From positions 1 through 33,175 of the forward strand of contig DNND01000103.1 in the NCBI GenBank assembly GCA_003488005.1: DNA of 33,175 nt, given 5' to 3'. The DNA is from Blastocatellia bacterium (lineage in GTDB: Bacteria > Acidobacteriota > Blastocatellia > Pyrinomonadales > Pyrinomonadaceae). The notes under the pieces were generated by a model, which saw only the letters and a program-made list of their open reading frames with translations, did no database searches and had not been told where the DNA came from. Positions 1 to 7,249 of this stretch are shown piece by piece (the stretch's first letter is position 1; the number at the start of each line of letters is the position of its first letter). The position numbers and the translations under genes were made by a program.

Positions 1-378
1 CGGCATCATTGGAATTCTCACCTCCGGCCACTCACTGGGCCAACCGGATGCTGCTAGTGCTCAACGCCTTTCGGCATCATTGGAATTCTCACATTACATC
101 GGCAAAACCTTCATCGTTGATACTTCGTGCTCAACGCCTTTCGGCATCATTGGAATTCTCACACCGCTCTCCCGAGTTCATCGCCGCACTCGACGATTAA
201 GTGCTCAACGCCTTTCGGCATCATTGGAATTCTCACGTAGACGCTGAAAACGCTGCTTGTGGAATTCGTGAGGTGCTCAACGCCTTTCGGCATCATTGGA
301 ATTCTCACGAAGTTTAATCAATCAGCAAAACCACTCAGCCGGGTGCTCAACGCCTTTCGGCATCATTGGAATTCTCAC
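1..378 (-). CRISPR. CRISPR array, 36-bp repeats, leader-proximal end, cut by the left edge
   Basis: Five complete identical 36-bp repeats lie at 57-92, 127-162, 201-236, 273-308 and 343-378, and a partial one at 1-21. The five spacers are 34-38 bp (22-56, 93-126, 163-200, 237-272, 309-342). On the minus strand each repeat begins GTGAGAATTCC, carries a short stem closed by a GNRA loop (GCC-GAAA-GGC), and ends GTTGAGCAC. A Cas6 cut at the base of that stem would leave an 8-nt 5' handle UUGAGCAC. This, and the cas genes to the right reading leftward, indicate transcription on the minus strand, with the newest spacer next to 343-378. The same handle recurs exactly in the degenerate repeat at 10443-10478. 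Total array length is unknown because the left end is outside the window. Confidence 0.98.
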
Positions 379-634
379 TGCGTGGGATCTAACCCACCGG
401 CTTGCTGCATGTTGCAAGTCTGTTTTCGCGCATCTCTTCGTCTTGCCTTCACAAATCCTTCTCTTAATGCTGACAGTTCTTCTTTTCGTCTGACAATCCT
501 CCAAGAATCAGACACTTAACATCGACGCAAGTATCTGAACAACCAAGCTACCGAGCCTAACTCCGCAGCGTGTTTGGCTTCCGCATCTCCCTCGAGCTTC
601 CGGCCAGTCTACAGAGGTATATGCTTGCGGCCCG
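379..634 (-). promoter_or_regulatory. CRISPR leader between cas2 and the array
   Basis: This 256-bp stretch without a credible gene separates the cas2 stop from the first repeat. Because the array is inferred to be read leftwards, it is the leader: it should hold the array promoter and the signals for spacer integration. I see no clear -35/-10 pair. Near the repeat there is a small inverted pair on the minus strand (CTTGC ... GCAAG, about 398-420) that could be an integration-related element, but this is weak. Confidence 0.55.
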
Positions 635-928
635 TCAAGCGAAGTCAAATGGCCGTGAATCATCAATCCAGGATTCGGGTCGGTTATGCAGTGCGACATG
701 CCGCTCGCAGATTTCACAAATGCTCAGAATTAGCAACCGGTCCTCGCTTGCATCGAGCAACTCTTCCAGTTCCCAACGCAGTTTTTCTATTTGCCGGCGC
801 GTCAGCCTGCAGCGAAAGATTGAATACTGCAATCGGCGACCGTACCCATTCAGCTTCTTATAGACCTTTCGCCAGCGTTTTGGCTCGGTGATGTCGTAAC
901 AGATCACATACCACTGCTTTGCTTCCAT
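635..928 (-). CDS. cas2: Cas2, CRISPR adaptation protein
   Basis: Cas2 forms the dimer at the centre of the Cas1-Cas2 spacer-integration complex. The 97-residue product has the usual ferredoxin-like start (YVICYDI, with the conserved Asp at about residue 12), a conserved YGRRLQYSIFRC stretch and a family-typical length. The reading frame is open further upstream to 1033, but the ATG at 928 is preferred: an AGGAGG ribosome site sits about 9 nt before it, and upstream residues do not look like Cas2. It follows cas4-cas1 by 59 bp on the same strand and is the last cas gene before the leader. Confidence 0.95.
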   Translation of the reverse strand: MEAKQWYVICYDITEPKRWRKVYKKLNGYGRRLQYSIFRCRLTRRQIEKLRWELEELLDASEDRLLILSICEICERHVALHNRPESWIDDSRPFDFA

Positions 929-987
929 GATGTCGAGTCCTCCTGGAAATCGGACCCGGTCGCTACCGCTTCCGGTTCTGACAGAGC

Positions 988-2826
988 TCAACGCAATCGC
1001 ATGCGCGCGAACAGACCGCCTTCGCCCATCCACTCCTTCTCCAACAGCCGCACTTCAAGCTCGATGATTCTTGAGTACGTAAGCGACCGACCCACGACCG
1101 GATGCCGCCAATAATCACTCTTACGTCGCTCATAGATAGTGATCAATTTCTTTCGTCCTTCATCCGACAACCAAACCTGCGGACCCGCTACGTCAAAATC
1201 ATTCTCGATATCCCACTGTTTTCGATTTATCGACGCTATCACCGGCAAATCAACCAGCGGCACGCGAAACAGTTCCATCAGGTCTAAAGCAAGCGGCGGC
1301 GCCTGCGAGCGGGGCTGGTGAAAAAATCCCAGCGATGCATCAAGGCCGACTACCATGATTGCGTTCGTCACATCTTTCAGCAGGAGCGCGTAAGCAAACG
1401 ACAGCAACGCATTGCAGCGGTCGCGCGGCGGACGGCGATTGCGACCGTCTGGTTTCATTTCCTCGCCGGCTTCGGGAACAATCAGATCGGGAAGGGCGCG
1501 AAAATAATAAGCTCCGATACTTCCTTCGTAACCGCGCAAAGAATCGATGCTCGTCGCCCGCAATAGTGGCGATAGGAGCTTACGCATCGCCTTGATAGAA
1601 CTCTGAACCTCGGGCGTCGCACGTTCGCTTTCTCGACTTGACCTCAGCAGGAAGCTTAATTGACTTCGCGCGCGGGCCTCAGCGAGGCGCACTGCTAATT
1701 GCAAACACAACCCTTGATTGGTCAGAGCCCGATACTGCCGAATGCGGCGCTGCACGGACCCGGTTCCAGAAACCCACGCCCCCATGTATTGGCCGCCGGT
1801 CGTGACCCAATGGACGCCGATCTGCTGTTGGCCGCAAAAACGCAACGCCTGCGTGCTGATCTGCGAAAAGCCGTGCAGCACAATCTGTCCAATCTCCTGA
1901 GCCGGATGCAACTGCGGCGCTTCACCTATCACTGAGACTTCCAGCCGATCACCTTTGCGTCCGATACGCGCACCATGTGTGAGAACATGTAATGTGCGGC
2001 GATCATCGTCGGCAGGGAAGAGCTTAAGTTGTCGGACTTCCGACGTTGCCGGCGGCAAATCAGAAAGCACCAATGCCAGTCGAGCTTCTTCCGGCAGACA
2101 CACGGGAGCGAGTGAACACTTCACGCACAGACGCTCGTTATCAGTTACCGGCGGTCGCTCAATGCTTGCCTGCAAGACACGCGCGCGGCCAATTGCTTTT
2201 TTGAGATCGTCGATAGCCGCATCGTCAATTGGCACTCGCACCATCACATTGTCCGCGTGGTAGCGAATGCGTCCTTCGCTGATTTCCTGCCCGCTGTGTT
2301 CAGCGACCATAACCGCATAAGCGATGACTTGTAGACGATCGCTGGCCCAAGCCTCCGGTTCGTTAGCGGCAGAGCGCGCGGAACGTCCTCTCTTGTGCTC
2401 GTAGGGAATGAGCAGACCGTCGCGCCGTCTAATGCAATCGACCTTGCCCGTCAGACCCCATTTTTCGCTTTCAAGGGTCAAGCGCAGCGGCTCGCCTTCG
2501 CTAAGAGGACCGTCGCCCTCGGTTGGGCCAGCGCCGGCACTTTCGACTTCGGCTTCCTTTGCTTTTGTCGGTTGGGTTTCCCAAGCCGCCTTCTCAGTTT
2601 TATCAATGACCGTCGATTTCTTCTTCCGTCGCGGAACGTCGGGTTGAGCCAACACATTGCCCTTCCGGGTCCGCTCGTCTTCCTTCTTCTCGATCTCCAC
2701 ATGAAGCCGCCGCCCGGCATACACCCGCTCGTCGGCGACACGTGTCTCTTCCACCTCTTCGAGATAGAACAACCGCTCGCAGTAAGCGAGAGCATGCAAA
2801 GACATGATGCGTAGTGGTTGGGCCAT
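988..2826 (-). CDS. cas4-cas1: Cas4-Cas1 fusion, CRISPR adaptation nuclease/integrase
   Basis: The 612-residue protein joins a Cas4 nuclease (about residues 1-260) to a Cas1 integrase (about 275-612). Cas4 features are the first cysteine in AYCERLFYLEE, the GKVD and YEHKRG motifs of the RecB-type active site, and a three-cysteine cluster (CVKCSLAPVC), which together would hold an iron-sulfur cluster. Cas1 features are EGSIGAYYF, with the metal-binding Glu, and LGFFHQ...LALDLME, with the catalytic His and acidic residue. Cas4 selects and trims prespacers next to a PAM, and Cas1 integrates them. A highly charged, Lys/Glu-rich insert of about 50-60 residues lies early in the Cas4 part. An AGGAG site precedes the ATG by 8 nt. 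Fusions of this kind are known in MYXAN and I-G (I-U) systems; the surrounding genes point to MYXAN. Confidence 0.96.
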   Translation of the reverse strand: MAQPLRIMSLHALAYCERLFYLEEVEETRVADERVYAGRRLHVEIEKKEDERTRKGNVLAQPDVPRRKKKSTVIDKTEKAAWETQPTKAKEAEVESAGAGPTEGDGPLSEGEPLRLTLESEKWGLTGKVDCIRRRDGLLIPYEHKRGRSARSAANEPEAWASDRLQVIAYAVMVAEHSGQEISEGRIRYHADNVMVRVPIDDAAIDDLKKAIGRARVLQASIERPPVTDNERLCVKCSLAPVCLPEEARLALVLSDLPPATSEVRQLKLFPADDDRRTLHVLTHGARIGRKGDRLEVSVIGEAPQLHPAQEIGQIVLHGFSQISTQALRFCGQQQIGVHWVTTGGQYMGAWVSGTGSVQRRIRQYRALTNQGLCLQLAVRLAEARARSQLSFLLRSSRESERATPEVQSSIKAMRKLLSPLLRATSIDSLRGYEGSIGAYYFRALPDLIVPEAGEEMKPDGRNRRPPRDRCNALLSFAYALLLKDVTNAIMVVGLDASLGFFHQPRSQAPPLALDLMELFRVPLVDLPVIASINRKQWDIENDFDVAGPQVWLSDEGRKKLITIYERRKSDYWRHPVVGRSLTYSRIIELEVRLLEKEWMGEGGLFARMRLR

Positions 2827-2938
2827 AACTAGACTCCTTTGAGGATTGTGAAGTGCGGCGACTCGTCGTCGCGTTCCATTCTGAACGAGGCGTTGCGCCT
2901 ACTAAATGAGAACCGATTCGGTTAGAATCCACCCTGTT

Positions 2939-3205
2939 ATGATTGAACAAAACAACGTTGCTCGCGATGAGCTATTGGATCGCATCTCGATAAAGCCAAA
3001 CGTCTGTTTCGGCAAGCCGTGCATTAAAGGCACTCGCATCTGGGTCTCTTTGATTCTCGACTTCCTCGCCTCCGGCATGTCACCGGACGAAGTCCTTAAA
3101 GAGTATCCAGGGTTAACCTCGCTCGATATTCAAGCTTGCCTCGCTTATGGCGCTGAGATGAGCCGAGAACGGTATGTGCCGATTCCAATCACCTCTCCGG
3201 CATGA
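2939..3205 (+). CDS. DUF433 antitoxin-like protein
   Basis: The product (88 residues from the ATG at 2939; the frame is open from an in-frame ATG at 2906) has the DUF433 signature: ISIKPNVCFGKPCIKGTRI, then a winged-helix-like stretch with SPDEVLKEYPGLTSLDIQACLAY. DUF433 proteins are usually antitoxins paired with a DUF5615 PIN-like toxin encoded directly downstream. No strong ribosome site decides between the two starts. The stop overlaps the ATG of a toxin-like remnant (ATGA at 3202-3205), as in intact modules. The gene lies against the direction of the flanking cas genes and splits the cas operon. Confidence 0.85.
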   Translation: MIEQNNVARDELLDRISIKPNVCFGKPCIKGTRIWVSLILDFLASGMSPDEVLKEYPGLTSLDIQACLAYGAEMSRERYVPIPITSPA

Positions 3206-3249
3206 ATCTCAAACTCGACGAGAACTATCCTTTATCATCGCTTCAATGA
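3202..3249 (+). pseudogene. Remnant of a DUF5615 PIN-like toxin gene (first 15 codons)
   Basis: An ATG overlapping the antitoxin stop opens a 15-codon frame reading MNLKLDENYPLSSLQ. The first eight residues match the usual start of DUF5615 toxins, MxxKLDENLP, where the Asp is an active-site residue of the PIN fold. The frame then ends, and no further toxin-like sequence follows. Its 3' end overlaps the end of the converging ORF6N pseudogene, so the toxin was probably cut off by a recombination event. The toxin is therefore absent and the antitoxin is an orphan here. Confidence 0.6.
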
Positions 3250-3788
3250 TTTCGCATGAAAGCCGATCTGCTTTCGCTTAGGTTCAGGCGGCGTCATTAG
3301 TTGTCTAATTGCATCGAACACAACCCTGAACTGCGCGTCATACTTCTTCTCCAGTTCTTCAAGTTTTCTAGCCAGTTCGCATTAGAAGCGAGCATCTGTC
3401 GCAAGCGTACGAATGCCCGAACGACCTCGACACTTGCCTGAACAGCTCGTTCACTATTCAGGACATTCGCGGCCATAAGTGCGCCGTGTTCGGTGAAAGC
3501 GTATGGACGATAACGTCTACCGCCTCGGGATCTTGAAGTCGCATTTTGCGACTTCAAGTTTGAGGTGCCAGATTGGTACCTCAAAGCGGCTATCTCTTTA
3601 TCGGTTAACTGAAAGACGAAATCCGAAGGAAAGCGTTTGATGTTCCTTTTAACAGCCCGGTTCAAGGCCTTGGTTTCAACCCCATAAAGGGCTGCAAGAT
3701 CAGCATCGAGGATCACTTTCTCTCCACGAATTAACAGGATCGCTTGTTCAACTCGCTCAACAGGAATTGTTGCCAGTGATTTGCTCAT
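3235..3788 (-). pseudogene. ORF6N-domain (KilA-N/phage regulator-like) gene with a frameshift
   Basis: The N-terminal 135 or so residues are a typical ORF6N DNA-binding domain (VILDADLAALYGVETKALNRAVKRN, FPSDFVFQLT, AFTEHGALMAANVL). After ...RLRQMLASNA the annotated frame turns to nonsense and stops at 3297. Shifting frame at about 3377-3381 restores the family ending: ELARKLEELEKKYDAQF, then FDAIRQLMTPPEPKRKQIGF, stopping at 3235. One missing base in the GCG-GAA region explains it, so this is either a recent pseudogene or a sequencing error. ORF6N proteins are common in prophages and as scattered accessory genes. It lies between cas5 and cas4-cas1 on the cas strand. Confidence 0.75.
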
Positions 3789-3820
3789 GCGTGATCTTGC
3801 GCCAGTTCTTGTTATGCTGC

Positions 3821-3880
3821 CTACTGCTCACTGCTCACTGTCATTTGCTGACCTCTGACTTCTGATCTCCGACCTCTGTT
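3821..3880. repeat. Low-complexity CTGCTCACTG / GACCTCTGACTTCTG tract
   Basis: This 60-bp stretch is built from short imperfect tandem units (CTGCTCA twice, then GACCTCTGA-like units). It lies in the 172-bp gap between the ORF6N pseudogene and cas5. I see no gene or promoter in it. Such tracts often mark insertion or recombination scars between genes. Confidence 0.5.
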
Positions 3881-3960
3881 CTTGCGATCCGCCCAAAGCA
3901 TTGCGTTAGTTTCGAACTGCTGCCGTAGTCAATGGCGTCTGTTATCGCAAACTTCTTGCT

Positions 3961-4629
3961 TTAGTTTGAACTCAACGGTGCCAGTGAAGGTCGCTGAATG
4001 ACAGTCCAAGCCGATTGGTTATCAAGCTCCACACTAGTGATGTCCGCTTCATCAGACAAACGATATTGGCCCCATCGCGTGTTTGACCCAACGTGGTCAG
4101 GCCAGATTGGTAACGAAAGATCGCCTTCTTCCGCGGCCACAAGCAATCGACCCCGCAAATCTTGAGATCGCAAGCGAGAGAGGCTATCAACTAAGTGTGT
4201 GCTCTCGCCTAGAGACAAGCCACCGAAACGAGAAACTGTTGCGGGATCATCGAGCGATGTCTGAATACGCAAAACTAACGGTGTCTCGGTTTCCTCAGCT
4301 ACCCCCTGCCTGACCCATACGGCAAGTTGTATGTCGGTAAGCAACTCCTGAAAATCAGGCCGGCGATTAGTGCCAAGACCCGGCCCGGAGTTTTTGTCTT
4401 TGACGCGCCAGAGGGTTCTAAGCACTACGGAGTAGCGAGGCTCGGACAATAACGCAATGGCGATCTCCGCGCCTTCATGCGCGCGCCGGTTAACTTCACC
4501 GACCATTGATAACAACATTCCGTAAACGGTGGCAGGTGGCGGGCAAGGGAAAGTCTCGAAGTACTCCCGCGCGCGAGGGACACGAAAGCAGGCGACGGGC
4601 ACGGAAACATAGAGGCTGATGGTTTCCAT
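3961..4629 (-). CDS. cas5: Cas5, MYXAN/DevS-type Cascade subunit
   Basis: Cas5 is the RAMP subunit that caps the 5' handle of crRNA in type I Cascade. The 222-residue product starts METISLYVSVPVACFRVPRAREYFETFPCPPPAT... in two conserved blocks: a beta strand with the F-x-x-P-R motif, and PPPATVYGMLLSMVGE, the conserved Cas5 turn-helix. An AGGAGG site lies 7 nt before the ATG, which is 3 bp after the cas7 stop, so the genes are co-transcribed and probably coupled. DevS of Myxococcus is the closest named relative I recall. After it the operon is interrupted by about 1.1 kb of accessory genes. Confidence 0.9.
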   Translation of the reverse strand: METISLYVSVPVACFRVPRAREYFETFPCPPPATVYGMLLSMVGEVNRRAHEGAEIAIALLSEPRYSVVLRTLWRVKDKNSGPGLGTNRRPDFQELLTDIQLAVWVRQGVAEETETPLVLRIQTSLDDPATVSRFGGLSLGESTHLVDSLSRLRSQDLRGRLLVAAEEGDLSLPIWPDHVGSNTRWGQYRLSDEADITSVELDNQSAWTVIQRPSLAPLSSN

Positions 4630-4632
4630 CGT

Positions 4633-5691
4633 TCAACCTCCTGTTATGCCGAGATCTTCGGAAATGCGCCGCTTGATTTCCTGCGCGGCTGCCTTAACCC
4701 CCGAATTAATAGAGGCGCCGGTCAAAGTTTCCTTTGCTTCATCATCCAGTGTCGCGGCGACTTCGCCCCCAATTACCATTTCCTTGGCGTCAATATCGCC
4801 ATCAGCAACTTTCTTCAGAATGGCTGGGAAAGAAAGATTCGCTTCCGAGTCCATCTCAAAGCCGTACAACATTCGGGGCGCAAAATCTTCCGTCCAGCGG
4901 AACACGATCGAATCAGGCGCAAAGTCGAACAGGAAGCGGCTTTGATTTCCCGCCACTTCGCCCAAGCCCGTGATCGCTTCCACCACATCAAGCACTCTTC
5001 CGGGAACGCGCAATGATTGCGGCGTCAAGGCGACGCCGTATTGATAGCGCGTCGCATGAACCTCGGTGCCGTATAAGCTGATGTTGGTTTTAGTGCCGCT
5101 CTTGGCATTGAAAGTGATATCGCCGGCAAACGGCCCAAGCGATATGGCGCGGGTGACTTCCAGTGCACCGCGTCGTTTATCTGTTTTGCCTTTGGAGAGC
5201 ACATCAATCTTTGCCGTAAGCTCTTTTTTCTGCTGGTCAAGCGCTTTGCCCTGCTCGGATTTCTTGTCTTCCTTGGACATCGCTTTTAGCTGATCGTCAA
5301 TCTTCTTCCTATCAGCTTTAAGGCTATCGAGTAAATCGTTGCCGTCAGTATTGGCGGCTTCGGCCAACATGAAACCCATTACGTCATCATCAATGAAGGT
5401 CGTTTGCTCCTGCACCGCTTCATCAGTACTCGTCCACGGCGCCCAGGTTTGATCCTGCCAGTTATGCTCCGACGTCTCATCGTCCCAACGACGATTGACA
5501 GAGTCTTTTCCGTTCTTCCTCTGCCAGAAGTAACGCAACGCCCATCGAATCGCTTCGGCGGAAACGGTTGTATGCACGTCACCTTTCCACAAGAGCTTTT
5601 GGAGAGTAGTAATGTTTCCTTCGTTCTCACCGCGGTTATTGGCGGCCGGCCCATACGGCGTAACGATCAGTCCAAATAGATGTTTACTCAT
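4633..5691 (-). CDS. cas7: Cas7, Cst2/DevR-type Cascade backbone subunit
   Basis: Cas7 polymerises along the crRNA spacer to form the Cascade backbone. The 352-residue product opens with LFGLIVTPYGPAANNRGENE and continues with a conserved block around the sequence VSAEAIRWALRYFWQ, which are hallmarks of the Cst2/DevR family. A charged Lys/Asp-rich segment at about residues 110-155 looks like a flexible insert. The ATG at 5691 is preferred over one at 5709 because GGAGG lies 5-6 nt before it. It overlaps the end of cas8 by 8 bp. Confidence 0.93.
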   Translation of the reverse strand: MSKHLFGLIVTPYGPAANNRGENEGNITTLQKLLWKGDVHTTVSAEAIRWALRYFWQRKNGKDSVNRRWDDETSEHNWQDQTWAPWTSTDEAVQEQTTFIDDDVMGFMLAEAANTDGNDLLDSLKADRKKIDDQLKAMSKEDKKSEQGKALDQQKKELTAKIDVLSKGKTDKRRGALEVTRAISLGPFAGDITFNAKSGTKTNISLYGTEVHATRYQYGVALTPQSLRVPGRVLDVVEAITGLGEVAGNQSRFLFDFAPDSIVFRWTEDFAPRMLYGFEMDSEANLSFPAILKKVADGDIDAKEMVIGGEVAATLDDEAKETLTGASINSGVKAAAQEIKRRISEDLGITGG

Positions 5692-7249
5692 ATTGTCCTC
5701 CTTCGTCATCAGGCGGCGCGCTCGATGTCGCCTCTTGTTCGTTTTGTGGCTGGTAACTGATTAGGGCGAGCAAAGCCAAGTCTCGTGCCTTTTTCCAGTC
5801 AGTAAATACGGGAAGAAGACTCGACAGACCCTTCCCCTGGAGGAGTTGGTTCGCACCCGCTCGAGCCCAAAAGTCAACCACGGTCCCACGCAAGGAATCG
5901 GCATTCTTGCAACGCGCCAGGGAGGTACGCAGCTTTTCTGCTTCCTTGTTCGCGAGTACGGAAAAGCTTGTATGCTCTGATATTGCGCGCTGCCCAAGCT
6001 TACCCAAACGTCTACGCCAACTTTCTTGGCAGACGTCAATAAACAGTCGTTCGCTTTCATCATCAAACGATGCGGCTCTAACCATTTTGAAAAGCTCCTT
6101 CCGTTCGTACTGAAGTTGTTCCCGGCTTTCCCGATTCGCAAGGTGATTCGCAATGCCGTCGTACCACGATTTTCCTGACGCAATATTATCGGCGATGAAT
6201 TCGCGTGCACAGAACGTGGTCACGAAATATCGCTCCGGTTCGACTTGGTTGCCTCGGCGATCGCGCTTCGCTTGAATCTGCTGCCAGCGGTTCGCGAAAA
6301 TTGCGTGTGCGATCTGGTAGTTATCAAAGCCTCGCAATTGTCCAGACAAGACTGATCGGGCATAGGTTCGGCTCTTCTGCTTCTCGTTCCAACTAACGAT
6401 ACCGAAAGTGACCACTCGGCAGATCGCACCTTCTCCAAAGACTTCAGCTAACTCATTGGTAGCCTTGTTTCCGGAGATCGTGACCAGCATTCGTAGTGCC
6501 GCATCTGAGGAACTGCTTGCAGTGAGTTCTAAGACACCCAGCCGAGCGAAGGACTGCCGCACCACTTCGTATATTGCGAGATCTTCTATATTAGGGACTA
6601 TCATTGCGAGGCGCGCTTTGCGGCCTTTAGCGTAAGATTTTATTGTGTAGTAGATGACACCGACAGGTGCAAACAGAAGCGCCAGCGCCAGTTCAGGACT
6701 CTCGTTTAGCTTTGTGTCGCCAAAGGCGACGTGTCTTTGTCCTGCACCCGGATAAAGCCAACCGGCTGCCTCGATGGAGTTCCTAAAGCGACCCTTTTCG
6801 TCGATAAAATCCGACGCCGCCGTTTGGTGGCGAAAAGATTTTATTGGCGCGAAGTCCCGAATCCACATTGGGTGATCATCAACATTATAAGTCGAGCTCC
6901 TCTTAGTATCCGTCGGTCGATGAGGGCCGAACTGTAGAAAACTATTAAGCAGGGCTGTATATAGTTGCTGCTTTTGATCCTCATCCGGCGGCCGAGAGAT
7001 CTCCAGTCCTTTCAGGCGGATGAACCCGTCGTCCACCCAAAATGATTTGCTGACTAATTCTTCAAAAGCAGACTTTAACTTTTCGTCATTCCAATCTAAC
7101 AAAACCTGAGTTGCACCAAGCTCCCATGCGAGTCCCTCGACCTCTTGATTGGTTTCCTCGAATGCTCGCAGCGTCATGTACAGACCGGCTAATCCAGCTT
7201 TGTGGAGACTGGTCATTCCTGGGGCGTTGAGTCTAAGCGTCATTCTCAT
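5684..7249 (-). CDS. cas8: Cas8 (Cas8a1/Cmx-type), Cascade large subunit
   Basis: This 521-residue protein sits where the large subunit belongs, between cas6-cas3 and cas7. Its start (MTLRLNAPGMTSLHKAGLAGLY, broken here as two blocks) resembles the MYXAN-type Cas8a1 family (DevT/Csx13 relatives): N-terminal TSLHKAGLAGLYMTLRAF, a GWLYPGAGQRHVAF motif and a long helical C-terminus. The large subunit reads the PAM and recruits Cas3. The ATG overlaps the cas3 stop in an ATGA, so translation is likely coupled; a second ATG two codons later is possible. Sequence conservation in Cas8 is low, so subtype assignment rests on context as much as on the sequence. Confidence 0.85.
   Translation of the reverse strand: MRMTLRLNAPGMTSLHKAGLAGLYMTLRAFEETNQEVEGLAWELGATQVLLDWNDEKLKSAFEELVSKSFWVDDGFIRLKGLEISRPPDEDQKQQLYTALLNSFLQFGPHRPTDTKRSSTYNVDDHPMWIRDFAPIKSFRHQTAASDFIDEKGRFRNSIEAAGWLYPGAGQRHVAFGDTKLNESPELALALLFAPVGVIYYTIKSYAKGRKARLAMIVPNIEDLAIYEVVRQSFARLGVLELTASSSSDAALRMLVTISGNKATNELAEVFGEGAICRVVTFGIVSWNEKQKSRTYARSVLSGQLRGFDNYQIAHAIFANRWQQIQAKRDRRGNQVEPERYFVTTFCAREFIADNIASGKSWYDGIANHLANRESREQLQYERKELFKMVRAASFDDESERLFIDVCQESWRRRLGKLGQRAISEHTSFSVLANKEAEKLRTSLARCKNADSLRGTVVDFWARAGANQLLQGKGLSSLLPVFTDWKKARDLALLALISYQPQNEQEATSSAPPDDEGGQYE

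Noticed and set aside
237..272. Spacer 4 ends with TGGAATTC, like the repeat's own TGGAATTCTCAC.
   Set aside because: Only eight bases are shared and the remaining spacer is unrelated; not a degenerate repeat.
2888..2900. AGGCGTTGCGCC resembles the 3' end of the CRISPR repeat upstream of cas4-cas1.
   Set aside because: The match is limited to about 10 bases of a small self-complementary sequence; the preceding hairpin and loop do not align, so it is probably chance.
3821..3880. Possible second CRISPR-like repeat tract.
   Set aside because: Units are 7-10 bp, imperfect and without spacers; it is low-complexity sequence.
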